Source: Photobacterium lipolyticum (GTDB lineage Bacteria > Pseudomonadota > Gammaproteobacteria > Enterobacterales > Vibrionaceae). From it: a DNA stretch of 64,000 nucleotides. The stretch is from the NCBI RefSeq assembly GCF_003026475.1, contig NZ_PYMC01000006.1:1-64000 (forward strand), written 5' to 3'. Under the pieces are notes generated by a model. That model made no database searches, was not told where the DNA came from, and saw only the letters and a program-made list of their open reading frames with translations. Position numbers and translations under genes: made by a program. Below are positions 1-7,312 of the stretch, piece after piece. Positions within the stretch are counted from its first letter, which is position 1, and each line of letters opens with the position of its first letter.

Positions 1-81
1 TTTACCACGGTGTGGTTCATGACTGGGGTGAAGTCGTAACAAGGTAGCCCTAGGGGAACCTGGGGCTGGATCACCTCCTTA
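1..81 (+). rRNA. 16S rRNA, 3' end (partial)
   Basis: The window opens inside 16S rRNA. The conserved GAAGTCGTAACAAGGTAGCC stretch is at about 30-49 and the anti-Shine-Dalgarno end GGATCACCTCCTTA at 68-81. The pairing segments GTAGCCCTAGGGG and CCTGGGGCTGG of the last helix match Photobacterium-type sequences as I remember them; that is recall, not a search. Confidence 0.97.
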
Positions 82-258
82 CCTAAAGACTGTTTGTTTT
101 ATGCAGTGTCCACACAGATTGCCTGGTCGAAATGTAGAAGAGTATCGAGTAGAGAGATTCTAGTAACTAGAACATCACTACTCACACCAATGTGCCCAAC
201 ACATTGGCAGGTAACAGGACTAGAAACTCGTTTCTAGGCTCTTGCACCTAAAACCTTA

Positions 259-334
259 GTCCCGTTCGTCTAGAGGCCTAGGACACCGCCCTTTCACGGC
301 GGTAACAGGGGTTCGACTCCCCTACGGGACGCCA
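259..334 (+). tRNA. tRNA-Glu (UUC)
   Basis: A 76-nt cloverleaf with acceptor arms GTCCCGT and ACGGGAC, discriminator G and encoded CCA. The anticodon arm CCGCC-CTTTCAC-GGCGG gives anticodon TTC and the T arm reads AGGGG-TTCGACT-CCCCT. It lies in the spacer downstream of 16S rRNA, the usual place for tRNA-Glu in Vibrionaceae rRNA operons. Confidence 0.97.
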
Positions 335-376
335 CTTTCTTTTATTAGGTTAAGTGGTAAAAAGAGAAATTAAATT

Positions 377-452
377 GGGGCTATAGCTCAGCTGGGAGAG
401 CGCTTCGCTGGCAGCGAAGAGGTCTGCGGTTCGATCCCGCATAGCTCCACCA
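377..452 (+). tRNA. tRNA-Ala (GGC)
   Basis: A 76-nt cloverleaf with acceptor arms GGGGCTA and TAGCTCC and encoded CCA. The anticodon arm CTTCG-CTGGCAG-CGAAG gives anticodon GGC. Spacer tRNA-Ala is more often the TGC isoacceptor, so GGC in a 16S spacer is slightly unusual. The 23S rRNA expected next is absent. Confidence 0.96.
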
Positions 453-496
453 ATTTCATACTGCTCTTCGTAATAAATAAATCCAAATTGAATCAG

Positions 497-557
497 TTTT
501 TAAACATATTTCTTTATAAAGAAGAAATAAGTGTGTTTAAAAAGTGGTTCTTTTTTT
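497..557. terminator. Terminator after the truncated rRNA operon
   Basis: The arms TTTTTAAACA (497-506) and TGTTTAAAAA (534-543) are perfect inverted repeats with inner TTTCTT/AAGAAA pairing. A T-rich run follows at 548-557. It could end the rRNA/tRNA transcript on + and, because of its A-rich left side, also the lipoprotein gene on -. Confidence 0.6.
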
Positions 558-591
558 GTTTATAGCACTCTGTAAAATTAATAGATCAGGT

Positions 592-1443
592 TTATCCACA
601 CACAAACCAGGCATTAGCCGGTGCGGTAATATAGGCTTCCTTGTGCCACTCAAGCGGTTCTGAAATCGGCGCTGTTCGGAGATCTCCCCTTAGTTTGGTG
701 GTGACTAGCACTTTAACCTTGTCGTTACTGACGCTGTCTACTGTTCCACGGTAGGTATATCCAAGGGCTGGCCCTTCAAGTTGTTCAAAAAGACAAACGA
801 CCTGACCGATACTGGTATAGATAAACTGGCTTTCTTCTGTCCATAATTCGTTCACGACAGGCTCTTTGGGCATTTGATATAACTGACCGTCAACCGTGTT
901 GATTGAAATGATTTTGCGATATTGGTAATACGGTTGGTAACCTAGCACCAGTGCTGCGTTATACCATTTCCCAGCCGAGGCATAGGTATTCTCAATAACC
1001 TTTAAGGTTACAAACGGTCCGTCGGGACAGAGCTCAGCCCACAATTCAGTACTGGAAATGCGCGCGTAAAAAAGGGGGCGTTCTTCTGCACTATTGACGC
1101 TGGAAACACACCATGTACCATTTTCCTGATGAATTAACTGACCTTTGTTATTATCACAAACATTTTTTGCAAGTAATTGATACTCAAGTATATCTTGCTT
1201 TGCTTCTACTGGGTTCCTAGCGCAGTAACGATAACTGAAAGCGAAAGCTCGCTTCGGATAAAAATCGCTTTTATCAACAATAGTGCCGTTGCTACGAATA
1301 TTGTTCATCGCAATAAAATTTTTTGTTGAAGAGAGGAGGCTATATTTGGCGGGCTTAAAGATATTGGGTATTGAGCTGCAACCTGCGATGAGAAGTATGG
1401 ATAATACCATTAATGAAGATCGATAAGGTACGTGTTCTCGCAT
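592..1443 (-). CDS. Putative lipoprotein of unknown function
   Basis: About 283 residues. The start is set at ATG 1443: the upstream in-frame TTG at 1458 lies within the ribosome-binding site itself (TTGAGGGAG, six bases before the ATG). The N-terminus has a basic head, a hydrophobic stretch and a lipobox LIAGC, so it should be lipidated and exported. The mature part contains several Cys and many aromatic residues, and I recognise no domain. It stands alone, divergent from the diguanylate cyclase, and ends just before the terminator behind the rRNA operon. The lipoprotein call is firm; the role is unknown. Confidence 0.75.
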   Translation of the reverse strand: MREHVPYRSSLMVLSILLIAGCSSIPNIFKPAKYSLLSSTKNFIAMNNIRSNGTIVDKSDFYPKRAFAFSYRYCARNPVEAKQDILEYQLLAKNVCDNNKGQLIHQENGTWCVSSVNSAEERPLFYARISSTELWAELCPDGPFVTLKVIENTYASAGKWYNAALVLGYQPYYQYRKIISINTVDGQLYQMPKEPVVNELWTEESQFIYTSIGQVVCLFEQLEGPALGYTYRGTVDSVSNDKVKVLVTTKLRGDLRTAPISEPLEWHKEAYITAPANAWFVCG

Positions 1444-1588
1444 ACGTTGCTCCCTCAACCTGAGCTAAACTAAATATTAATTAGTATAAGAGGCTTATCA
1501 TACTTTGTTGTAGAAAGAAGTTTTGCAGTTATACCTTTTGCAGACGATAATTTTTATTATTAAGGTTGTTAATATGGGAGTAGAAGCA

Positions 1589-3052
1589 ATGGTGAGTTAC
1601 CGGACTCGCAATAATATTCGCTATCTTCTACTCGTATTGTGTTTTCTGGTAGCAACAACTGTACTAGCGATGATGTTCTATTTTGTCTGGTCAGAGCAAT
1701 CAACGATACTGGACAAAGCCTATCGCAGGGCAGAATTTGTTGCAGAAATGGTGGCTAAACAGACCGAAAAATCTTTTGAAAAAGTATTTGAAAGCCTGGA
1801 AGGTATAAATAAACTGATTGAGCTTAAACCCGCACAAGCTCATGAAATCTTCTTTGAGTACAAGCAACGGCTTCCGGAGTTGGCGGAGTTATTTTTAATT
1901 GATACCGATGGAAACGTTGTATCTTCTTCCTCAGATCGTTCATTTCCCAACGTATTAAATCATGATTATATTCAGATCCACCTACATGGGAGCTATATTC
2001 CATATTTCATTAGTGGGCCTGCTGTTTCTGACTTTGATCCCGATATTCATTTTATTGCTCTGAGTCGACGGACAGGAACAGCAGACAATCCTTTAAGCAA
2101 TATATTGGTGGCTTATATTGATATCGAAAAGCTCTACGAACATCTGTTTACGTTTGAGTTACCAGGCTTCAATGAAATTTTGTTGTTGTCTGCTAACGGA
2201 AAACTGGCTGTGGGATACCCTGCCAAGATGGTCGAGGCATTAAGTAAAGAGGATCAAGGAAAAGCACTGTGGAACGAGGGGGAGCCTAAAGGGCTGTTAG
2301 AAATTACCCTGCCATCGACATCGAATGTCATGATGACGGCCTATAAGAAAATTCCTCATCTCAATTTACTGGCTGTTGCCGGAATTGAAAAAGAGGCGCT
2401 GTTAGGAACTTGGTTCAGAAAATTTGATTATGTTTTATTAGTAGCGGTTAGTTGGATAGGTTTGGTTTTATTTCTTACTATCTTGTTATTTAAGACGCAG
2501 AAAGAACTGGCTCAGCTGGCAATGTTAGACCCTCTAACGAAATTACCTAATCGCCTTTATTTTTCAGAAGCGTCAGGAATGTTACTTGCCAAGGCCAAAC
2601 GTGATAAAAGTCCGCTTTCAATGGTTATGCTGGATATTGATTATTTCAAAAAGATCAACGATACCTTTGGTCATAGTGAAGGAGATAATGTCATTTGCGC
2701 ATTGGCTGCAATGATGCGGAAAATTTGTAGAAAAAGTGACTTACTGGCACGAGTCGGCGGGGAAGAATTCTGTATTCTGATGCCTGACACAGACAGTACC
2801 GGGGCAAAAACAGTAGCAGAACGATTACGAAAAAATGTTGCTGAGCAGGTGTTTTGTCATTCAGATACTGATTTTCAGGTTACGATCAGTCTCGGCATCG
2901 CAGAATATGGTTCTGTTTCATCAAACATGCAAGTGTTATTTGCCGATAGTGATGTTGCGATGTATTACTCAAAGCATCATGGTCGAAATCAGACGTCGAT
3001 ATACTCTCCTGGGTTAAAAAAATCTGCCATTGAAATACAGACAGAGGCGTAG
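1589..3052 (+). CDS. Membrane diguanylate cyclase with periplasmic sensor domain
   Basis: About 487 residues. Residues 12-34 form a first membrane helix, about 35-277 a periplasmic sensor region of the Cache type (inferred from layout), 279-300 a second helix, and the rest is a GGDEF domain that makes cyclic-di-GMP from two GTP. The catalytic signature is GGEEF at residues 390-394, so it should be active. RKSD, five residues upstream, fits the RxxD inhibitory site for product feedback. The start is at ATG 1589, with GGGAG eight bases upstream; ATG 1574 in the same frame is an alternative. A hairpin follows at 3078-3102. Confidence 0.88.
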   Translation: MVSYRTRNNIRYLLLVLCFLVATTVLAMMFYFVWSEQSTILDKAYRRAEFVAEMVAKQTEKSFEKVFESLEGINKLIELKPAQAHEIFFEYKQRLPELAELFLIDTDGNVVSSSSDRSFPNVLNHDYIQIHLHGSYIPYFISGPAVSDFDPDIHFIALSRRTGTADNPLSNILVAYIDIEKLYEHLFTFELPGFNEILLLSANGKLAVGYPAKMVEALSKEDQGKALWNEGEPKGLLEITLPSTSNVMMTAYKKIPHLNLLAVAGIEKEALLGTWFRKFDYVLLVAVSWIGLVLFLTILLFKTQKELAQLAMLDPLTKLPNRLYFSEASGMLLAKAKRDKSPLSMVMLDIDYFKKINDTFGHSEGDNVICALAAMMRKICRKSDLLARVGGEEFCILMPDTDSTGAKTVAERLRKNVAEQVFCHSDTDFQVTISLGIAEYGSVSSNMQVLFADSDVAMYYSKHHGRNQTSIYSPGLKKSAIEIQTEA

Positions 3053-3077
3053 ATTTATCATCTGGTAAGTGACATAA

Positions 3078-3102
3078 CTAAAGCGCCAATAGAGCGCTTT
3101 AG
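3078..3102 (+). terminator. Hairpin downstream of the diguanylate cyclase
   Basis: A perfect 9-bp stem CTAAAGCGC/GCGCTTTAG with a 7-nt loop sits 25 bases past the stop. No U tract follows, so termination may be weak. It also lies just beyond the 3' end of the opposing small gene at 3135. Confidence 0.5.
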
Positions 3103-3134
3103 CTGTTTACCTGAGAGGTAATAGACATAAAAAA

Positions 3135-3332
3135 TTAGTGGATTAATCCCAGTTCTTTTGCTTCCTCGATAGTTAACCCGCTTTCACGGATATCCCGTAG
3201 CATTTCAATACGTCTTCTCGCTTCAGCCTGCTGCTTTTTGTTGCCTGCAATGCTTGAAGCGGCTTCATCTTTGTAATCCCACTTAGAAGAAACATCAGCA
3301 ATTTCTGTGTGGTCCATAGAGTTGATAGACAC
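3135..3332 (-). CDS. Small basic/acidic protein, PA3496-like
   Basis: A 65-residue soluble protein. The start is GTG at 3332, supported by a near-perfect ribosome-binding site (AGGAGG, five bases upstream). The C-terminal half, with ARRRIEMLRDIRE followed by an EEAKELG helix, recalls the small PA3496 family of putative envelope-integrity proteins; that is recall only. It has no signal peptide or membrane segment. It is monocistronic and converges on the diguanylate cyclase gene. Confidence 0.65.
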   Translation of the reverse strand: MSINSMDHTEIADVSSKWDYKDEAASSIAGNKKQQAEARRRIEMLRDIRESGLTIEEAKELGLIH

Positions 3333-3711
3333 AATTACCTCCTATAGAAACCCTGCGTCGAGATCCACTTATCTTTACCAAATGAAAATCTAAGAGTTAA
3401 GCGGATAAGTGTCAGTTTGTGAGCCAATCCTAAATTATGAAACTATCACTAAATTAAGCTGTGACAGAGGCATCTTTAGGCGTATCTTGGTTTATTCCAG
3501 CCCAGCTAAAAACAGCGTGTTGAGATCAATTTTTCACAGGTCTTACCGTTGATGCTCACACCCGCACCAATGCCTCGTTTGTTTGTTCATTTATCTTTCT
3601 TTTAATTGTTGTGTGTTATGAGTTTAAGTTGTTGTCATTGTTTGCTTTTTAAACCATTGGCATTAAATGTGTGTGATTTGTTTAAACTGTGAACGGTTGG
3701 TATTTCAGGGC
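3333..3711. other. Intergenic region before tRNA-Ser
   Basis: I see no convincing reading frame here. The left edge holds the ribosome-binding site and presumably the promoter of the leftward small gene. The rest is T-rich on the + strand up to the tRNA-Ser promoter. Confidence 0.6.
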
Positions 3712-3740
3712 TTTACAGCCACCTCATTGCTCTGTATTAT
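3712..3740 (+). promoter_or_regulatory. Sigma-70 promoter of tRNA-Ser
   Basis: A -35 box TTTACA (3712-3717) and a -10 box TATTAT (3735-3740) are separated by 17 bases, ten bases before the mature tRNA. The GC-rich segment TCGCCGC after the -10 box resembles the discriminators of stringently controlled stable-RNA promoters. Confidence 0.7.
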
Positions 3741-3750
3741 TCGCCGCATT

Positions 3751-3841
3751 GGAGAGATGGCTGAGTGGTTGAAAGCACCGGTCTTGAAAACCGGCATACG
3801 TTTATAGCGTATCTAGGGTTCAAATCCCTATCTCTCCGCCA
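3751..3841 (+). tRNA. tRNA-Ser (UGA)
   Basis: A 91-nt class II tRNA with acceptor arms GGAGAGA and TCTCTCC and encoded CCA. The anticodon arm CCGGT-CTTGAAA-ACCGG gives anticodon TGA. The long variable arm is typical of Ser tRNAs. It is followed at once by a strong terminator and then by a decayed efflux gene pair. Confidence 0.97.
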
Positions 3842-3849
3842 AATTCCGA

Positions 3850-3877
3850 AGCCCCAGCAGAAATGCTGGGGCTTTTT
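3850..3877 (+). terminator. Rho-independent terminator of tRNA-Ser
   Basis: The stem AGCCCCAGCA/TGCTGGGGCT closes a GAAA loop and is followed by TTTTT. It starts nine bases after the tRNA. Confidence 0.92.
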
Positions 3878-3987
3878 CGTATTTGCTGAAACACAATCTA
3901 TTTCTATTGCATGAAACTCTTTGGCAATTTTGCGAAAGACTCGTCATTATTATTTTTACGCCAACCCAGTCTGAATTCTGTGGCTAA

Positions 3988-4690
3988 GCTTATCTGATCC
4001 CGATAACCCCCTTGGTCTCAGGCCGTCTGGTTGAAGTCGCAGTCGAACCTAATGAAATTGTCGAACCGGGTAGTGTGGTGGTTAAAATCGATCCGGCTGA
4101 TTATGAACTGGCGGAGCAAGAAGCCAACCAAGGGCTGGTAAAAGCGGGGAAGAATGTCGGCGTACAAACGGCATCGGTTTCATCGGCACAGGCGAAACTG
4201 ACGAATGCACTAGCGAATCAGGCGCATGTCAAAACCCAAGCGATCCGTATTTTGGCTATGGCGAAAAAAGGCATAGTACTGCAAGCAGAAGCAGATAAAA
4301 CCCGCGCATCTTTAACGAATGCAAAAGCCCAAGTGGAAAATGCCGAAGCCGGTTTGCAGCAAGCCAGAAAACAGCTGGGTTCGACGGGCAATGAAAATAG
4401 TGAAGTGAAATCGGCTTTGCTCAAATTACAGAAAGCCCAAATGGACCTGGAGCGGACGGTGATACGTGCCCCAGCCCTTGGCGGGGTGACAAACTTCCGG
4501 CTAGATGAAGGATTTTATGCCCATGCAGGGCAGCCATTACTGACATTTGTTTCTGGCGAAGATGACTGGATTGATGCTTACTTCAGAAAAAACAGCATCG
4601 GCAATATGAAGGTTGGTGATCGGGGCGAGATCGCTCTAGATTACGCCCCTGGGAGGGTATTCAAAGGTAAGGTGGCCAGTATGGATTGGG
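3988..4690 (+). pseudogene. HlyD/EmrA-type membrane fusion protein remnant
   Basis: The frame encodes the core of an efflux adaptor: a lipoyl/barrel part (VSGRLVEVAV, PGSVVVKIDP), a long coiled-coil hairpin, then a second lipoyl half (ERTVIRAPALGGVTN) and a beta-barrel start. It lacks a start codon, signal anchor and N-terminus: TAA stands at 3985, the homology-like sequence begins at once after it, and the nearest possible start is TTG 4012 inside the domain. Near 4690, after GKVASMDWG, the adaptor is cut and sequence of the partner membrane protein begins in another frame. One deletion appears to have removed the adaptor's end and the partner's start. No function is expected. Confidence 0.8.
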
Positions 4691-5638
4691 GCTGGTTACT
4701 GTATGTGCACTGGCATTTGGTATAGGCTGGGGCTTATCGTTTATAACGCCGCTGTTTCTGACTAAATTTTTGGTAGATCATAAAAAAACACAGCTCATAC
4801 CATCTATGAACTGATATTGGCCATGGTATTAACCGTGTTGATTGTTTTGAGTGTCAGTATGGGGGGGACTCACTATCCGTTAATACTCTTGTTGCTAGTC
4901 GGTTTACTGATGTTCATTGCGTACTATCTGTTTATGGATCCGCAATGGAACTTCTTCGCCACCATATTGATGGTCGCGGTTATGTTATTGCCATATATGG
5001 GGATTATCGCTTCAGGCTTGGCCGTTTATATCGCTGTCGGGTTAGTTGTGTCTGGTGTGGTGGCGGTTGGGCTATTTGCTCTGCTACATTTACTGTTACC
5101 GGATCTTGAACCCGTTTCGAATAGACAACCAATAGAGATATTATCACCGGAACAGTGGGCGCATGAGGCGATGCAAGCATTGGTTATTGCTTTCCCGGTG
5201 ATCATTTTTGTCTATTACCTTCAGATTACCGGTGCGCTGTTAATTATGGTGATTATCGGCATTTTATCGCTTCAGACAACGGGACAGAAAAGTGTCAAGA
5301 CTAGCATGTTCTTGCTGTTGACCAATGGCTTAGGGGGATTGCTGGCGATTCTTTTTTATGAATGTCTGGTGATGGTTCCGACCTTTACATTCCTGCTGGC
5401 ATTAATTGCTTTGATTGGGTGTGTGATTAGCACAAAAATATACCGGCAGCCAGAAAAAGCGCCGATTTCGGCCGGGGTAATGTCTGCTCTGCTTGTCGTG
5501 CTTGGTTCTGGTGTCACCTCTGACAGTAAACTTATTGAGGTCAGCTTTTATATTCGGATCGGACAAATTTTGCTGGCCAGTGCGTATATGGTGTTTGTCT
5601 CGTACCTGTTGGAATCATGGAAGAAAGAGAGTGATTAG
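4691..5638 (+). pseudogene. DUF2955 (FUSC-like) membrane protein remnant
   Basis: This is the partner of the preceding adaptor, a polytopic inner-membrane protein of the DUF2955/aromatic-acid exporter type. Its N-terminus is missing. A first helix-like segment (ALAFGIGWGLSFITP) is read in one frame from about 4692 and stops at TGA 4812. The rest continues in another frame (YELILAMVLTVLIV onward) from about 4802, so there is also a frameshift near 4793-4805. The open remainder from 4817 holds about eight hydrophobic segments and ends in a basic tail. Family assignment rests on hydropathy, size and pairing with an HlyD protein. Confidence 0.72.
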
Positions 5639-5891
5639 GACCATGTAACTTCGTAGTTGATATGATTTCTTTACATTTACTTCAATCTAATGGCATTGAA
5701 ATGCTAACCAGGTTACTGAAGGTCTGAGTGTGTTTTTTTTGGGACGGAAATGACAGTTATTGATATAAATGATGATGATATGGCAAATAAAGGATAATCT
5801 ACTATTAGATTACTGCTGTTGTTATTGAACAGTTGGGTGAAATAATATGGTCTTAATTAGTGAAATCGTTGATAAAGTGTGAGTGGCTAGA

Positions 5892-6179
5892 ATGATTAAA
5901 GCAACTTTGGGGCATAAATCGGTTAGAGCTGTTGTGGGCCTTGTGGTATTGCTAATGAGTTTTATGACAGAATCAAAAGTGGTTGGCACGAATCAAAATC
6001 AAGAAATATCAGTAGAAAATAAAATGCTTATCGGGCGCGCCTGCTTGTATGACGGAAAAGAATATTCTTCAGGTGCGGTGATAGTTATTAAGAGTATTGC
6101 TCTTAAGTGCCTACCGGAGAACAGTTTTGAAACAAATGGAAAACTTCATTGGAAGGAAATAAATAAGCTGGAGAAATAA
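5892..6179 (+). CDS. DUF1496 family small exported protein
   Basis: About 95 residues from ATG 5892; an in-frame GTG at 5883 is possible. The N-terminus is a signal-like hydrophobic segment (AVVGLVVLLMSFM). The mature part has the DUF1496 pattern: a Cys, then YDGKEYSSGAVI, a second Cys about 25 residues on, and NGKLHW near the end. The two Cys could form a disulfide in the periplasm. The biochemical role of the family is unknown to me. It is the only intact gene between the efflux remnants and the hairpin at 6240-6301. Confidence 0.7.
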   Translation: MIKATLGHKSVRAVVGLVVLLMSFMTESKVVGTNQNQEISVENKMLIGRACLYDGKEYSSGAVIVIKSIALKCLPENSFETNGKLHWKEINKLEK

Positions 6180-6233
6180 GGAGAATAATTGTCTGAATAA
6201 AAAGACAATATTATCTTCGTTCTAAATGACGTC

Positions 6234-6301
6234 AAAAAAATGCAGTGTTTGTATATTCTGTTATACCGTTAATGAAACAACAAAATATACAAACACTGCA
6301 T
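6234..6301 (-). terminator. Long perfect inverted repeat with U tract (leftward)
   Basis: Two perfect 18-base arms, ATGCAGTGTTTGTATATT (6240-6257) and its complement (6284-6301), flank a 26-base spacer. The left arm is preceded by seven A (6234-6240), which gives a U tract on the minus-strand transcript. It lies between two convergent small genes, so it probably ends the leftward one; the stem is unusually long for a terminator. Confidence 0.6.
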
Positions 6302-6331
6302 AGATCGCCCAACAAGAGGGGATGTGACAGT

Positions 6332-6499
6332 TTAACGGATTACTCGGCCCGAATTTGGTGCTAGTTTACCAGTACCACCTTCATGGTGAGGAGTAACGAC
6401 ACCCATTTCAGTCATGAGCAATTCTTTCATGGCAGCAGCTTCACGCGGGTTGCTTGGTTTCCAGCTTGAAATCACTTTAGCTTTATTATCGTTTCTCAT
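6332..6499 (-). CDS. Small hypothetical protein
   Basis: A 55-residue protein from ATG 6499, chosen because AAGGGAC lies about nine bases upstream. An upstream ATG at 6556 would add 19 residues with a poorer binding site. It is rich in charged and Pro/Gly residues, has no membrane segment and ends GGTGKLAPNSGRVIR. I do not recognise the family. It is monocistronic with the long inverted repeat at 6240-6301 as its likely terminator. Confidence 0.5.
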   Translation of the reverse strand: MRNDNKAKVISSWKPSNPREAAAMKELLMTEMGVVTPHHEGGTGKLAPNSGRVIR

Positions 6500-6747
6500 C
6501 GAAATTGTCCCTTTTATCAATGACATTAAACAGTAGTCATGTGCTTCATGGTTCATATTGTGTGTCTATTCTCATATAAACCGTAGGAATTTACCAGAAC
6601 AAAATGCGCATTAAGCATAAAAATTTGATCCGTATACCAGTCAAAAATGACGGGTGATGCAACTGAGTTGCACAGTCAATGACTTAGAGCATAAAGCGCA
6701 TTAGAGCCAACCTAAATAGGCTGTTATTAACTATAGTCGCTTTAGAC

Positions 6748-6783
6748 AAAAAAAGCCGATCCTTTTTAGGAATCGGCTTTTTG
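6748..6783. terminator. Bidirectional terminator
   Basis: The stem AAAAAGCCGAT/ATCGGCTTTTT is flanked by A on the left and T on the right, so it works on both strands. It lies 24 bases past the stop of the DUF406 gene, which is transcribed leftward. Confidence 0.88.
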
Positions 6784-6806
6784 TAAAATCGAGAATTAAT
6801 AATTAA

Positions 6807-7106
6807 TTACTTAGCTAGAGATCGGCTCTTAAGCTCGAAAATCAGCTTTTCAGCACTGCATTCAAACTGAATGCGTGCAGTCAGCTCCTGGCTGGTCTCA
6901 GATAATTCAGTTACTTCGTGTGTGAAGTTGGCATTAACTTCTTTAGCCAGTGCGAGGTAGTTGTTCAGCTCCGCTTCCAAGGCACTTTTACCATTGGCAA
7001 AAACGTTGACTTCAGCAACGTCGTCACCTTCTTTGATGATAAAGCCCATCTCTGCAGAAACACCGCAAGCTTCGCAGGTTTGAAATTCTTGTTCTTCGTT
7101 TGTCAT
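6807..7106 (-). CDS. YfcZ/YiiS family protein (DUF406)
   Basis: A 99-residue soluble protein from ATG 7106, preceded by GAGG nine bases upstream; an in-frame GTG at 7121 overlaps that ribosome-binding site and is unlikely. It carries an N-terminal CEACG motif, a central FANGKSALEAEL helix and a C-terminal FECSAEKLIFEL segment, which match the layout of E. coli YfcZ/YiiS as I recall it. Function in the family is not established. It lies downstream of the RecQ-like gene on the same strand, separated by about 200 bases with a structured element. Confidence 0.78.
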   Translation of the reverse strand: MTNEEQEFQTCEACGVSAEMGFIIKEGDDVAEVNVFANGKSALEAELNNYLALAKEVNANFTHEVTELSETSQELTARIQFECSAEKLIFELKSRSLAK

Positions 7107-7210
7107 GACTTTAATCCTCACTGACTTTATGAGCTTAGGTTTTATGAGCTCATTCTAAAACGTTGTGACGAGGATCGCTATTCATTAATGATGAAAAGTA
7201 AGGTCAGGAT

Positions 7211-7267
7211 GTTGATAGCAACGCAGCATATCACCAGTGGTGATCAAATTGCCTGCGAGCTATCAAC
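7211..7267. other. Nested inverted repeats (structured element)
   Basis: The outer arms GTTGATAGC (7211-7219) and GCTATCAAC (7259-7267) enclose an inner hairpin ATCACCA/TGGTGAT (7230-7244). It lies between the recQ-like gene and the DUF406 gene, both leftward, so it may be a terminator without U tract, a processing site or a leader structure. Confidence 0.45.
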
Positions 7268-7312
7268 CTGATCGAATTGCTTTCAAGGTGCGAGAGTGTG
7301 GCCTGGTTGATA

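Noticed and set aside
13-60. Possible short peptide frames in the 16S region
   Set aside because: This is conserved ribosomal RNA.
5750-5797. 15-codon frame MTVIDINDDDMANKG before the DUF1496 gene
   Set aside because: Too short to support; only a weak purine stretch upstream. It might be a remnant of a longer gene.
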